A stretch of DNA of 62,305 nucleotides from Halorubrum tebenquichense DSM 14210 (GTDB lineage: Archaea > Halobacteriota > Halobacteria > Halobacteriales > Haloferacaceae): assembly GCF_000337415.1 (NCBI RefSeq), contig NZ_AOJD01000054.1:1-62305 (forward strand). Reading direction: 5' to 3'. A program made the position numbers and the translations under genes. The notes under the pieces were generated by a model, which searched no databases, was not told where the DNA came from, and worked only from the letters and a program-made list of their open reading frames with translations. Within the stretch, counting starts at the first letter, position 1. Every line of letters begins with the position of its first letter. Positions 42,132 to 50,310 of the stretch are shown here, piece after piece.

Positions 42132-42512
42132 GCGGTGGCGTCGCCGGCGGCTTCGCCGCCGGCTGCCAGAGGCGCGTAGCGCCTCACTGCGCGCCGCCGA
42201 GCGCGCCGCCGAAGGCGGCCGCGAGGGGCACGCGCGAGGGAGTCGGTCGCCGGAGCAACGCGGAGGCGACCGACGAGGCCGGAGAGGCGTGAGGTGCTGT
42301 GCGGAGCGGTGCGGGGTGGGACTTGAAGGGGCAGTCGCGAGGCGGGTACAGGCGAAGTAAGCACTGGAAGGAGCGAGCGCAGCGAGCGACTGAAGCGCGC
42401 AACGAGCGTGTGCCCGCCTCGCGACTGGGGCTTCGGTGATGTCCGCGTCGATCGGCGTCTTATAAACACTCACCGCGCCGTACGGCCGAGCGACTGGGGC
42501 TTCGGTACCGGT
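42132..42512 (+). repeat. Intergenic structured repeat, copy C
   Basis: It begins with GCGGTGGCG like the others, but then diverges into other small hairpins (gccggcggcttcgccgccggc). The arms are 42324-42350 and 42409-42435, with a 58-base loop and the same GGG/GGG internal loop (42329-42331, 42428-42430). Relative to copies A and B, one stem pair changes from C-G to T-A on both sides (42335 with 42424), and another becomes a T-G wobble. A second gcgactggggcttcgg unit (about 42490-42505) follows 69 bases after the first. AT-rich cttataaac, tatataaac and tttataaat motifs lie between and after the units. Confidence 0.75.
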
Positions 42513-42686
42513 CACCCCCGGGCCACAACTGTATATAAACAGTCGACAGAGTACCGTGGTTCGGTTTATAAATAACCGCGTGACGGCCGAAAGTGGAACG
42601 GAGCCGCCGACCCCTCGGTCTCGAATCGTCGTCGACGCCGCGTTCGGATCAACATATTCACTACGGGTCATCACGAACCGGGCAGT

Positions 42687-43322
42687 ATGAGTTCGGACGA
42701 CGTCTCTCGGCGCGCGTTCATGCGGACGGCCGGCGGTGCGGCGGCCGCCGCCGGCGCGGCGACGGCGACGGCGGGGACGGCGGCTGCACAGGAAGTGGAA
42801 CCCGACTGGCCGAGCGCCGCCGTCGGGAACGTGGGCTCGTACACGGACGCCCGCGGGCAGGACTCGGTGACCATCTCGGTCGGCGCGGGCGACCAGGGGC
42901 TCGCGTTCGACCCGACGCTGGTGTGGGTCGACGAGGGGACGACGATCACCTGGGAGTGGACCGGAAACGGCGGCGACCACAACGTCCAGACGGTCGAGGG
43001 CGGCGGCCCGGCCAGCCTCGACAGCGGCGACCCCGTCGGCGAGGAGGGAGCCACCTACGAGTACGAGACGTCGAGCGAAGACGCCGGCATCACCCACTAC
43101 CACTGCGTCCCGCACACCGCGGTCGGCATGCACGCTGGCCTCGCCGTCGGTGAGGACGTCGCCACCGTCGACGTCGGCGGCGGAAGTTCGGACGCGGTGT
43201 TCGTCCCGGACGCCGCCCGAGCGCTGGGCGTCGCGACGTTCATCGCGATGGTGAGCACGCTGGGACTGGCGTTCGTCTTCATGAAGTACGGCGGGTCGAT
43301 CACCCGGCAGGAACAGGCGTAA
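42687..43322 (+). CDS. Halocyanin-type blue copper protein, Tat-exported and membrane-anchored
   Basis: A 211-residue cupredoxin, a small copper electron carrier on the outside of the cell membrane. Residues 6-36 are a Tat signal (SRRAFMRTAGG, then an Ala-rich core ending AAAQ). The copper ligands are visible: His in GGDHNVQ, Cys and His in YHCVPH, and Met in VGMHAG. A single C-terminal helix (about 178-200) anchors it, with a short cytoplasmic tail. A TATA-like caacatattc (42651-42660) is about 30 bases upstream. It probably feeds a terminal oxidase or other electron acceptor; no oxidase gene is adjacent. Confidence 0.92.
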   Translation: MSSDDVSRRAFMRTAGGAAAAAGAATATAGTAAAQEVEPDWPSAAVGNVGSYTDARGQDSVTISVGAGDQGLAFDPTLVWVDEGTTITWEWTGNGGDHNVQTVEGGGPASLDSGDPVGEEGATYEYETSSEDAGITHYHCVPHTAVGMHAGLAVGEDVATVDVGGGSSDAVFVPDAARALGVATFIAMVSTLGLAFVFMKYGGSITRQEQA

Positions 43323-43384
43323 CGCACGACGCAGTCACGTTTTCGCCGTCGACCGCCGCGAGCGGTCGAAACTATTTGCCGAGG

Positions 43385-44434
43385 CTATTCGTCGCCGATC
43401 AGGTCCTCGTACAGCGTGACGTAGCGGTCGATCACCGCGGCGTGGTCGTAGGCGGCGAACTCGCGGTCGACCGCCCGGCGTTCGAGGTCACCGACCGCGA
43501 CGAACTCGTCGGCCAGCTCCGCCGGACTCGTCACGAGCCGCCCGCGCTCGCGCCCCTCGACGAGTTCGTGGGCGCTCGAATCGGCCTGGTACTCGACGAG
43601 GGCGACGCAGCCGCACGCGACCGCCCACAGCAGATCTGTGGCGAACGTCTCCCACGTGGCGGTCGCGACCGCGACGTGGGTTCCCTTGAGTATCGGGAGC
43701 CGCTCCTCGACGGGAAGGTCGCCGAGGAACTCGACGCGGTCGTCGATCCGGAGGTCGCGGGCGGTCGCCTCGACGCGCCCGCGCTCCGGGCCGTCGCCGA
43801 TCACGGCCGCGGTCCAGTCGCGGCCGCGCAGCTCGGCGAGCCCGAGGAGGAACGTCTCGACGTTGGCGTGGCGGTCGAGCCGCCGGGAGTACACCGCGTC
43901 GAAGCGGTCGTCGACGCCCGCCGACTCGACGGCGTCGAAGTCGATGCTCTCGGGGAGGACGCGCACGTCGTCGCCGTCCGCGCCGTGTTCGCGGACGCGG
44001 GTCTTGGTGGTCCGCGAGGGGGTCGTCACGGCGTCCGCGCGGCGCGCGAGCGGCCGGTACCAGCGGCGGGCGTCGGCCGGGTGGTCGCGCCACCAGTCGA
44101 CGACGACCGGAACCCGGGAGAGCGACCCCGCGACCGTGGCCGCGAGCGCCGGCGTCGGCGGGCTGTTGACGGCGTGGACCACGTCGGGGGCGACGCGCCG
44201 GAGCGCGAGGGGGAGCTTCGCGGCGAACGCGGTCGGTGCCGGCTCGGCGGTGACCGAGCGGTACTCGATCCCGTCGTCGTCGAAGGCGTCGTGGTCGCCG
44301 CCCCACCAGCGGGCGCAGAGCCAGACCACGTCGTGCCCGCGGTCGGCGAGCCCGCGGGCGGTTCGGAGCGTTCGCGTCCGCGCCGGGGTCTCCCCGTGAC
44401 CGGGGGCGAAGAGCGAGACGAACGCGACGCGCAT
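43385..44434 (-). CDS. Glycosyltransferase family 4 protein
   Basis: A 349-residue GT-B fold glycosyltransferase. The N-terminal half starts MRVAFVSLFAPGHGETPARTRTL and has the acceptor-side loop DVVHAVNSPPTPA. The C-terminal half has VIGDGPERGRVEATARDLRI and a nucleotide-sugar stretch VAVATATWETFATDLLWAVACG, in the place of the usual E-x7-E motif. It probably adds a sugar to a lipid or glycoprotein at the cytoplasmic face. The ATG at 44434 follows a TATA-like tctttttacc by about 25 bases; the longer frame to 44470 would remove that promoter. No other sugar genes are adjacent. Confidence 0.85.
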   Translation of the reverse strand: MRVAFVSLFAPGHGETPARTRTLRTARGLADRGHDVVWLCARWWGGDHDAFDDDGIEYRSVTAEPAPTAFAAKLPLALRRVAPDVVHAVNSPPTPALAATVAGSLSRVPVVVDWWRDHPADARRWYRPLARRADAVTTPSRTTKTRVREHGADGDDVRVLPESIDFDAVESAGVDDRFDAVYSRRLDRHANVETFLLGLAELRGRDWTAAVIGDGPERGRVEATARDLRIDDRVEFLGDLPVEERLPILKGTHVAVATATWETFATDLLWAVACGCVALVEYQADSSAHELVEGRERGRLVTSPAELADEFVAVGDLERRAVDREFAAYDHAAVIDRYVTLYEDLIGDE

Positions 44435-44607
44435 ACGCCGACCGCACGGTGGCGGCCGGTAAAAAGACACGGCATCCGGCCGGGAGGCCGGTCGCGTCGG
44501 CGGCCGAGGAGTGGTTGTCGGGTCGACGGCGGCGGAATCGGAGCCGCGACCGCGGCCGGGGTTCCGTCACCCGAAACGGTTTCCGGTCACGCGCGGAACC
44601 GGGTGGC

Positions 44608-46413
44608 ATGCGACAGTACGACATCGAGCGCTACCTCAACGTGCGGAACGCGGGCGGCCCCGACCTCGGCCCCGACGGGCGACTGTCCTTCCTCCTCGAC
44701 ACGACCGGGACGGGACAGGTGTGGTCGGTCCGCGAGGCGGAGTCGTGGCCGGAGCAGCACACCTTCTTCGAGGAGTCCGTCTCCTTCGTCGACTCCTCGC
44801 CGGAGCGGTCGGAGGCCGTCTTCGGCATGGACGAGGGGGGCAACGAGCGCGCGCAACTGTACCGGCTCGACTACGAGTCGGGCGCGATCACGGAGCTGAC
44901 GGCGATGCCCGAGGCGAAACACCGGTGGGGCGGGTGGGACTCGACCGGCGACCGGTTCGCGTTCGCGTCGAACCGCCGCGACGAGGCCGTCTTCGACGTG
45001 TACGTTCAGGGGCGCGACGAGACCGGCGACGACGCCGAACTCGTCTTCGAGGGCGACGGCTGGCTCTCGGTCGCCGGCTGGTCGCCGAGCGACGACCGCC
45101 TGATCGTCCACGAGGCGCACTCCTCGTTCGACCACGACCTCTACACGCTCGATCTGTCGACCGGCGACCTGGCCCACCACACGCCCCACGAGGGCGACGT
45201 GCGGTACTCCAGCCCCGAGTGGGGACCGGACGGCGAGGGGGTCTACCTCGTCACCGACCGCGACAGCGACACGCTCCGCTTGGAGCGGCTCGATCTGGAG
45301 ACCGGCGAGTTCGCCGTCGTCGCCGAGGGCGGCGAGTGGAACGTCGACGGCGTCGCGATAGACGAGGACTCGCGCCGGGTGGTCTACTCCCGGAACGTCG
45401 ACGGCTACACCGAACTCACGGTCGGCGAGCTGACGGGTCCCGGCCGGATCGACGAGCTCCCCGAGCCGGACCTCCCGGACGGCGTCGCCGGCGGCGTGAG
45501 CTTCGGTCCCGAGGGCGAGCGGTTCGCGGTGACCGCGACGGGCAGCACGCACAACGCGAACGTCTACGTCGTCGACGCGACCACCGGCGAGGCGGAGCGG
45601 TGGACGCGCGCCTCGACCGCGGGGATCCCGCGCGACTCGTTCGTCGAGCGCGAGCTGGTCCACTACCCCACCTTCGACGGCCGCGACATCCCGGCGTTCT
45701 TCTCCGTGCCTGAGACGGAACCGCCCGAGTCGGGATACCCGGTCGTCGTCGACATCCACGGCGGGCCGGAGTCGCAGCGGCGGCCCTCCTTCGCCTCGGT
45801 CACGCAGTTCCTGTTGAACAACGGGTTCGCCGTCTTCGAACCGAACGTCCGCGGCTCCTCGGGGTACGGGAAGGCGTACTCCGCGCTCGACGACGTGGAG
45901 AACCGGATGGACTCGGTGAAGGACGTTCGGGAGGGGGTCGGCTGGCTCCACGACCACCCGGAGGTCGACCCGGACCGCGTCGTCGCGATGGGGGGCTCCT
46001 ACGGCGGGTTCATGGTGCTCGCGTCGGTGACCGAGTACCCCGACCTGTGGGCCGCGGGCGTCGATATCGTCGGCATCGCGAACTTCGTCACGTTCCTCGA
46101 AAACACCGGGGACTGGCGGCGCTCGCTGCGCGAGGCGGAGTACGGCTCGCTCGCCGAGGACCGCGAGTTCCTCGAGTCCGTCTCCCCGATCAACAACATC
46201 GACCGGATCGAGGCACCCCTCTTCGTCCTCCACGGCGAGAACGACCCGCGAGTCCCGGTCGGCGAGGCCGAACAGATCGTCGAGAAGGCCCGCGAGCAGG
46301 GCGTCCCCGTCCGGAAGCTGATCTTCGACGACGAGGGGCACGGCTTCGCGAAGCTGGAGAACCGCATCGAGGCGTACCGCGGGATCGTCGAGTTCCTCGC
46401 CGAACACGTCTGA
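44608..46413 (+). CDS. S9 family prolyl-oligopeptidase-type peptidase
   Basis: A 601-residue cytoplasmic peptidase. The first ~360 residues form a beta-propeller (repeating WSPSDDRLIV, SPEWGPDGEGVYLVTD) that filters substrates. The rest is an alpha/beta-hydrolase with Ser464 (GGSYGGF), Asp546 (GENDPRVP) and His578 (EGHGF). It would trim short peptides, perhaps those left by the proteasome or imported after extracellular proteolysis by the two subtilisins. There is no signal peptide. The ATG at 44608 was chosen because upstream in-frame sequence is Arg-rich and unlike the family. Confidence 0.92.
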   Translation: MRQYDIERYLNVRNAGGPDLGPDGRLSFLLDTTGTGQVWSVREAESWPEQHTFFEESVSFVDSSPERSEAVFGMDEGGNERAQLYRLDYESGAITELTAMPEAKHRWGGWDSTGDRFAFASNRRDEAVFDVYVQGRDETGDDAELVFEGDGWLSVAGWSPSDDRLIVHEAHSSFDHDLYTLDLSTGDLAHHTPHEGDVRYSSPEWGPDGEGVYLVTDRDSDTLRLERLDLETGEFAVVAEGGEWNVDGVAIDEDSRRVVYSRNVDGYTELTVGELTGPGRIDELPEPDLPDGVAGGVSFGPEGERFAVTATGSTHNANVYVVDATTGEAERWTRASTAGIPRDSFVERELVHYPTFDGRDIPAFFSVPETEPPESGYPVVVDIHGGPESQRRPSFASVTQFLLNNGFAVFEPNVRGSSGYGKAYSALDDVENRMDSVKDVREGVGWLHDHPEVDPDRVVAMGGSYGGFMVLASVTEYPDLWAAGVDIVGIANFVTFLENTGDWRRSLREAEYGSLAEDREFLESVSPINNIDRIEAPLFVLHGENDPRVPVGEAEQIVEKAREQGVPVRKLIFDDEGHGFAKLENRIEAYRGIVEFLAEHV

Positions 46414-46529
46414 CGGGCACCGCCCGTCCCTCGTCGCCGCGCTCACGACAGCCATACCCGTCGCCGTGGCCACCGGAGGGCAGCGCGACGCTGCCACCAA
46501 AGTCGGGCCCGGTGTGGACGGGGCGGCCG

Positions 46530-46643
46530 TCACCGTCGATCGGTTCTTCGATCTCTCCAGAGCGGATATAGCTCCCAGAGCGCGATCAGTGAGATCACCA
46601 CGCCCGCCACCAACATCAGCGTGTCCGGGTCGATGTCACGCAT
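46530..46643 (-). CDS. Microprotein, 37 aa, single membrane helix
   Basis: A short frame from ATG 46643 to TGA gives MRDIDPDTLMLVAGVVIS and continues LIALWELYPLWRDRRTDRR. This is a textbook single-pass protein: an acidic outside end, a hydrophobic core of about 17 residues, and a basic inside end. Amino acid choice fits coding DNA better than chance. It lies in the otherwise empty 46414-46819 region and is too short for most gene callers. Function unknown. Confidence 0.5.
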   Translation of the reverse strand: MRDIDPDTLMLVAGVVISLIALWELYPLWRDRRTDRR

Positions 46644-46819
46644 AGACGTAGTACGGTCCTCGGACTCAAATCGTTTCGTGCGGTTCACAAGTGAGCGGGC
46701 CGGCCCTCGACGGTCAGAGAGACACGCTGCCGCTCGTCCGGGGTCGCCCGTGTCAGTGCCGATGGGGCCCGGTCGCCGTCGACACCCACGTACATTAGCC
46801 TGAAGACCGTACCGTATGT

Positions 46820-46942
46820 ATGCTTCCGAGTCCGGTCAATGCCGTGGTAGATGACGAGCGCGCGTTCGCGACCGTCATGATCGTACTGTCGGTCCTGATA
46901 TTCGTGCTCGTGTTCCGGAGAGAGCGGTCCGGGTCGTCGTGA
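46820..46942 (+). CDS. Microprotein, 40 aa, single membrane helix
   Basis: From ATG 46820 the frame reads MLPSPVNAVVDDERAFATV, then a hydrophobic stretch (MIVLSVLIFVLVF) and a basic end RRERSGSS. It follows a TATA-like gtacattagcc by about 25-30 bases, which fits a leaderless message. Another small membrane-protein gene begins 89 bases downstream. Function unknown; the call rests on topology and promoter position. Confidence 0.5.
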   Translation: MLPSPVNAVVDDERAFATVMIVLSVLIFVLVFRRERSGSS

Positions 46943-47031
46943 CACCGCCGGCGGCGACGTGAGACGAACGCGGCCCGGAGCGGGACCCACAGCAAGGAAA
47001 CACATATCACCGTCTACAGCATTAACTACCT

Positions 47032-47271
47032 GTGAGCGACACAACAGAAGAGACGGCGGTCGAGGTAGTCGAAGAGGTCGACGGCGACGGACTCGGACCC
47101 GCGGTGTTCGCCGCAGTGGGTTCGGTGGCGCTCGCGCTGTACTTCTACTACGTGCGGGGTGACAAGCAGCGCGGGCAGTTCGTCGGTCTGTGGCCGGTGA
47201 CGATACTCGGTCTCGCGTCGTATTTCAAGCTGGAAGAGATCCGGGAGGCCCTCTCGGCGAGCGACGACTAA
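47032..47271 (+). CDS. Small membrane protein, 79 aa
   Basis: The start is GTG 47032, about 28 bases after cacatatcac, so probably leaderless. Residues 1-20 are acidic and Thr-rich, about 24-41 and 52-65 are hydrophobic (VFAAVGSVALALYFYYV; GLWPVTILGLASYF), and the end is charged (KLEEIREALSASDD). It looks like a two-helix membrane protein. I do not recognise the family. The neighbouring histidine kinase starts 134 bases later on the same strand. Confidence 0.65.
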   Translation: MSDTTEETAVEVVEEVDGDGLGPAVFAAVGSVALALYFYYVRGDKQRGQFVGLWPVTILGLASYFKLEEIREALSASDD

Positions 47272-47405
47272 ACGGAGTCCACTCGTACCGGCCGGGCGCG
47301 TCCCGTCGCGCCGTGGTCTTTCCCGGTACCGCGGTTCGTCCGTGATCTCCCGACGGAGCCGGACAGCCGTGACGATTATACGCACACGCACACGAACTGG
47401 AGGGG

Positions 47406-48800
47406 ATGAACGGGTCCCAGCCGCACAGGCTGCTGCTCGATCAGGCCCAAGACAAGGTCGCCCTCTTGGACGAGGGGGGCGTCTACACGTACGTCAACGG
47501 GGCCGTAAAGCGGATTCTCGGATTCGATCCGGACGAGCTCGTCGGGACGAACGTCTTCGAACACGTTCACTCCGACGACCGGGAAGACGTGCGGCGCACC
47601 TTCCGCGGGGCCGTCCGGAGCGACGAGTTCACGGAGGTCACGGCGGAGTACCGACACCGGACCCGAGACGGGTCGTGGGTGTGGTTGGAGAGCCGCATGT
47701 CGAACCTCACCGACGACGCGCTCGACGGCTTCGTCGTCAGCTCTCGGGACATCACCGACCGCGTCGAGGCCGAGCGAGAGCGGGCGGAGGTCGCCTCGCA
47801 CCTTCGAGAGATCGCCGCCGTCTCCAGCGACGTGCTCTGGATGTTCGACGCCGACTGGTCGGAGCTCCTCTTCGTGAACCCCTCGTACGAGGAGATCTAC
47901 GGAACGTCGGTCGCCGAGCTGCGGGGCGACCCGGACGCGTTCCTCGACGCGATCCACCCCGACGACGTCCCCGCGGTGAGGGAGGCGATGGAACGGCTCT
48001 CCGAGGGGACCCCGGTCGACATCGAACACCGGGTGAACCCCGACGAGGATTACAACCGCTGGGTGTGGATCCAGGGCGAGCCGATCACCGTCGACGGCGA
48101 GGTCGTCCGCATTACGGGGTTCTCCAGAGACGTCACGGACCGGCGGCGGCGCGAGCGACAGCTGGTCGTGATGGACAACCTGCTCCGACACAACCTCCGG
48201 AACGACCTCAACCTCATCCTCGGCACGGTGGAGACGATCGAGTCGGCGGTCCCGGACGCGACCGAACACACCGCGGTGATCCGCCGCGTCGGCGAACAGC
48301 TCCTCGCGACCGCCGAGAAGGAGCGCGAGGTAATCGAGCTCATCACCGACCACCGGGACGGCGAGCCGATCGCCCTCGACGAGGTGATCGAGGAGTCCGT
48401 CGAGCGCGTCGGCGAGCGGTTCCCGGCGGCGTCGATCGAGGTCGGGTCGCTCGATCCGGTCGTGACCGACGGGCGCACCGAACTGCGGTCGGCGGTGACG
48501 GAACTCCTCGAGAACGCGGTCCGACACGCCGACGACGACGCGCCGACCGTGACGGTCGAACTCCGCCGCACGGCGGACGGGGGCGAGATCGTCGTCCGAG
48601 ACGACCACGCGCCGATCCCGACGGTCGAGGCGAACGTCCTCACCGGCGACCACGACATGACCGACGTCTACCACAGCAGCGGGCTGGGGTTCTGGCTCGT
48701 CTACTGGAGCGTGGAGCTGTCGGGCGGCTCCGTCGCGGTCGAGTCGAGCGACGAGCGGGGCAACGAGATCACGATCCGGCTCCCCGCGGGCGGAAAGTGA
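47406..48800 (+). CDS. PAS-PAS sensor histidine kinase
   Basis: A 464-residue soluble kinase. Two PAS domains (about 10-125 and 130-250, each ending with a PAC-type SSRDITDR / FSRDVTDR) would bind a small molecule or cofactor. A HisKA-like helix carries His262 (LLRHNLRNDLN), and the ATPase domain (about 330-464) has the N box LLENAVRHAD and the G box SSGLGFWLVYWSVEL. There are no membrane helices, so it senses an internal signal. No response regulator is adjacent, which is usual in haloarchaea. The signal and partner are unknown. Confidence 0.92.
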   Translation: MNGSQPHRLLLDQAQDKVALLDEGGVYTYVNGAVKRILGFDPDELVGTNVFEHVHSDDREDVRRTFRGAVRSDEFTEVTAEYRHRTRDGSWVWLESRMSNLTDDALDGFVVSSRDITDRVEAERERAEVASHLREIAAVSSDVLWMFDADWSELLFVNPSYEEIYGTSVAELRGDPDAFLDAIHPDDVPAVREAMERLSEGTPVDIEHRVNPDEDYNRWVWIQGEPITVDGEVVRITGFSRDVTDRRRRERQLVVMDNLLRHNLRNDLNLILGTVETIESAVPDATEHTAVIRRVGEQLLATAEKEREVIELITDHRDGEPIALDEVIEESVERVGERFPAASIEVGSLDPVVTDGRTELRSAVTELLENAVRHADDDAPTVTVELRRTADGGEIVVRDDHAPIPTVEANVLTGDHDMTDVYHSSGLGFWLVYWSVELSGGSVAVESSDERGNEITIRLPAGGK

Positions 48801-48865
48801 GGGGAGACGGTCTTGCTATACACCGGCCGGTATGAGTCGGAGCGACCGCGACCGAGAGGGCGGTC

Positions 48866-49696
48866 CTACCAGTCCGGGCCGAAGTCGGGGTTCAGCTGCC
48901 GGTCGGTGCGGCCCAGTTCGTCGATCGCCGCGACGTCCTCGTCGTCGAGTTCGAGGTCGAGGCTCGCGAGGTTGTCGCGGATGTGGTCGATCCCGGTCGC
49001 CTTCGGGATGGCGGTGACGCCGGACTCGCGGAGCCACGCGAGGCTTACCTGCGCGGCGCTGACGCCGTGTTTCTCGGCGATGTCGACGACCTCGGGGTCG
49101 TCGAGGATCTCGCCGCGGGCCAGCGGCGAGTAGGCGACGAGTTCGACGCCGTTGTCGTCGGCGTACTCGCGGAGCTCCTCCTGCCGGAGCAGCGGGTGCA
49201 TCTCGACCTGGTTCGCGAACGGCGTCTCGCCGAGCGCGTCCGTCGCCGCGTCGAGGTGGTGCGGCTCGAAGTTGGAGACGCCGATCCGGTCGATCAGGCC
49301 GTCGTCGCGCAGTTCGGCGAACGCCGGCAGCGTCTCTTCCGGCTCGTACTCTCCGGCCGGCCAGTGGACGTAGAGGAGGTCGACCGCGTCGACGCCGAGC
49401 TTCTCCAAGCTCTCGCGGGTGGAGGCGGCCACGTCTTCGGGCGACAGCTGGTCGATCCACACCTTCGTCGCGAGGAAGATGTCCTCGCGGTCGACGTCGC
49501 TCCGCGCGATTCCCTTCCCGACGGCCGCCTCGTTGCCGTAGATCTGGGCGGTGTCCACGTGGCGGTAGCCGGCGTCGAGCGCGTTCGCCACCGATTCGGT
49601 ACACTGCGCCGGGTCGTCGTTCTCCCACGTGCCGAGGCCGAGGACCGGCATCCCGTTCCGGGTCGGCGTCGCGGGCTGCTGCTGTTGGTCTGTCAT
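48866..49696 (-). CDS. Aldo/keto reductase
   Basis: A 276-residue NADPH-dependent reductase with a TIM-barrel fold. The catalytic tetrad is present: Asp in HVDTAQIYGNE, Tyr in IYG, Lys in LATKVW, and His in VHWPAG. The NADPH site is near IPKATGIDHIRDN. It reduces aldehydes or ketones; the substrate is not predictable. The start at 49696 gives a short Gln/Pro-rich N-terminus (TDQQQQPATPTRNG). It converges on the histidine kinase gene. Confidence 0.92.
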   Translation of the reverse strand: MTDQQQQPATPTRNGMPVLGLGTWENDDPAQCTESVANALDAGYRHVDTAQIYGNEAAVGKGIARSDVDREDIFLATKVWIDQLSPEDVAASTRESLEKLGVDAVDLLYVHWPAGEYEPEETLPAFAELRDDGLIDRIGVSNFEPHHLDAATDALGETPFANQVEMHPLLRQEELREYADDNGVELVAYSPLARGEILDDPEVVDIAEKHGVSAAQVSLAWLRESGVTAIPKATGIDHIRDNLASLDLELDDEDVAAIDELGRTDRQLNPDFGPDW

Positions 49697-49789
49697 CGCT
49701 CTCGCCTACTCGCGTGAGCCGAAAACAGTTTGCGGTAGGGGCGGACGCGGCCGCGTCGCGGGCGGCGGCCGCAGGACGCGCCGCCGGTG

Positions 49790-50236
49790 TCAGTCGAAGG
49801 CGTCGGCGACCGCGAACAGGTACCCGATGACCGCGACGTCGAGCGCGAGCTCGCCGATCGGTGACCGGAGCCCGCCGCCGGTGCCGACCGCGAACAGCAG
49901 TTCGGCCGCCGACACCGCAGCGCCGAACCCGAAGAACAGCACCGCGAGGCCCAGTCCGTGCGCTCGGAACCGGACGAGTTCGACGGCGGCCAACCACTTC
50001 GCGGCCCCGATCGCGCCGATCGGAACCGCGAGGAGGAGCAGCGCGTCGAGCGTGAACGCCACCGCGGTCAGCAGGTCCGTCAGCCCGCTGAGGAACGCCA
50101 GCGCCGCGACGAGCGGCACGCCGGTCGGGCGGGCGGGGCCGTCGTCCGCGGCGTCGTCGGGGTCGGAACGGTCCGGGTCTCGGTTCGTCGCGTCGTCTCG
50201 GCGGGACCGACGCTTCTCGGCCTCGTGGAGGGACAT
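49790..50236 (-). CDS. Integral membrane protein, unknown function
   Basis: A 148-residue protein with a charged, Asp/Arg-rich N-terminus (1-42) and about four hydrophobic helices (about 43-65, 67-82, 92-115 and 128-146). It lies 74 bases downstream of the copper ATPase on the same strand and could belong to its transcript. No metal motif is seen. I do not recognise the family. Confidence 0.65.
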   Translation of the reverse strand: MSLHEAEKRRSRRDDATNRDPDRSDPDDAADDGPARPTGVPLVAALAFLSGLTDLLTAVAFTLDALLLLAVPIGAIGAAKWLAAVELVRFRAHGLGLAVLFFGFGAAVSAAELLFAVGTGGGLRSPIGELALDVAVIGYLFAVADAFD

Positions 50237-50310
50237 GCGCGGCGGATCGGCCGCCGGCGAGAAGTGCCTTCGGGCGGGCGGTCGGGCGCGGCCGCGGCGA
50301 GCGCCGTGGC

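Noticed and set aside
43385-44434. Possible sugar-modification cluster around the glycosyltransferase
   Set aside because: Neighbours are a halocyanin and a peptidase; no epimerase, flippase, oligosaccharyltransferase or second transferase is nearby.
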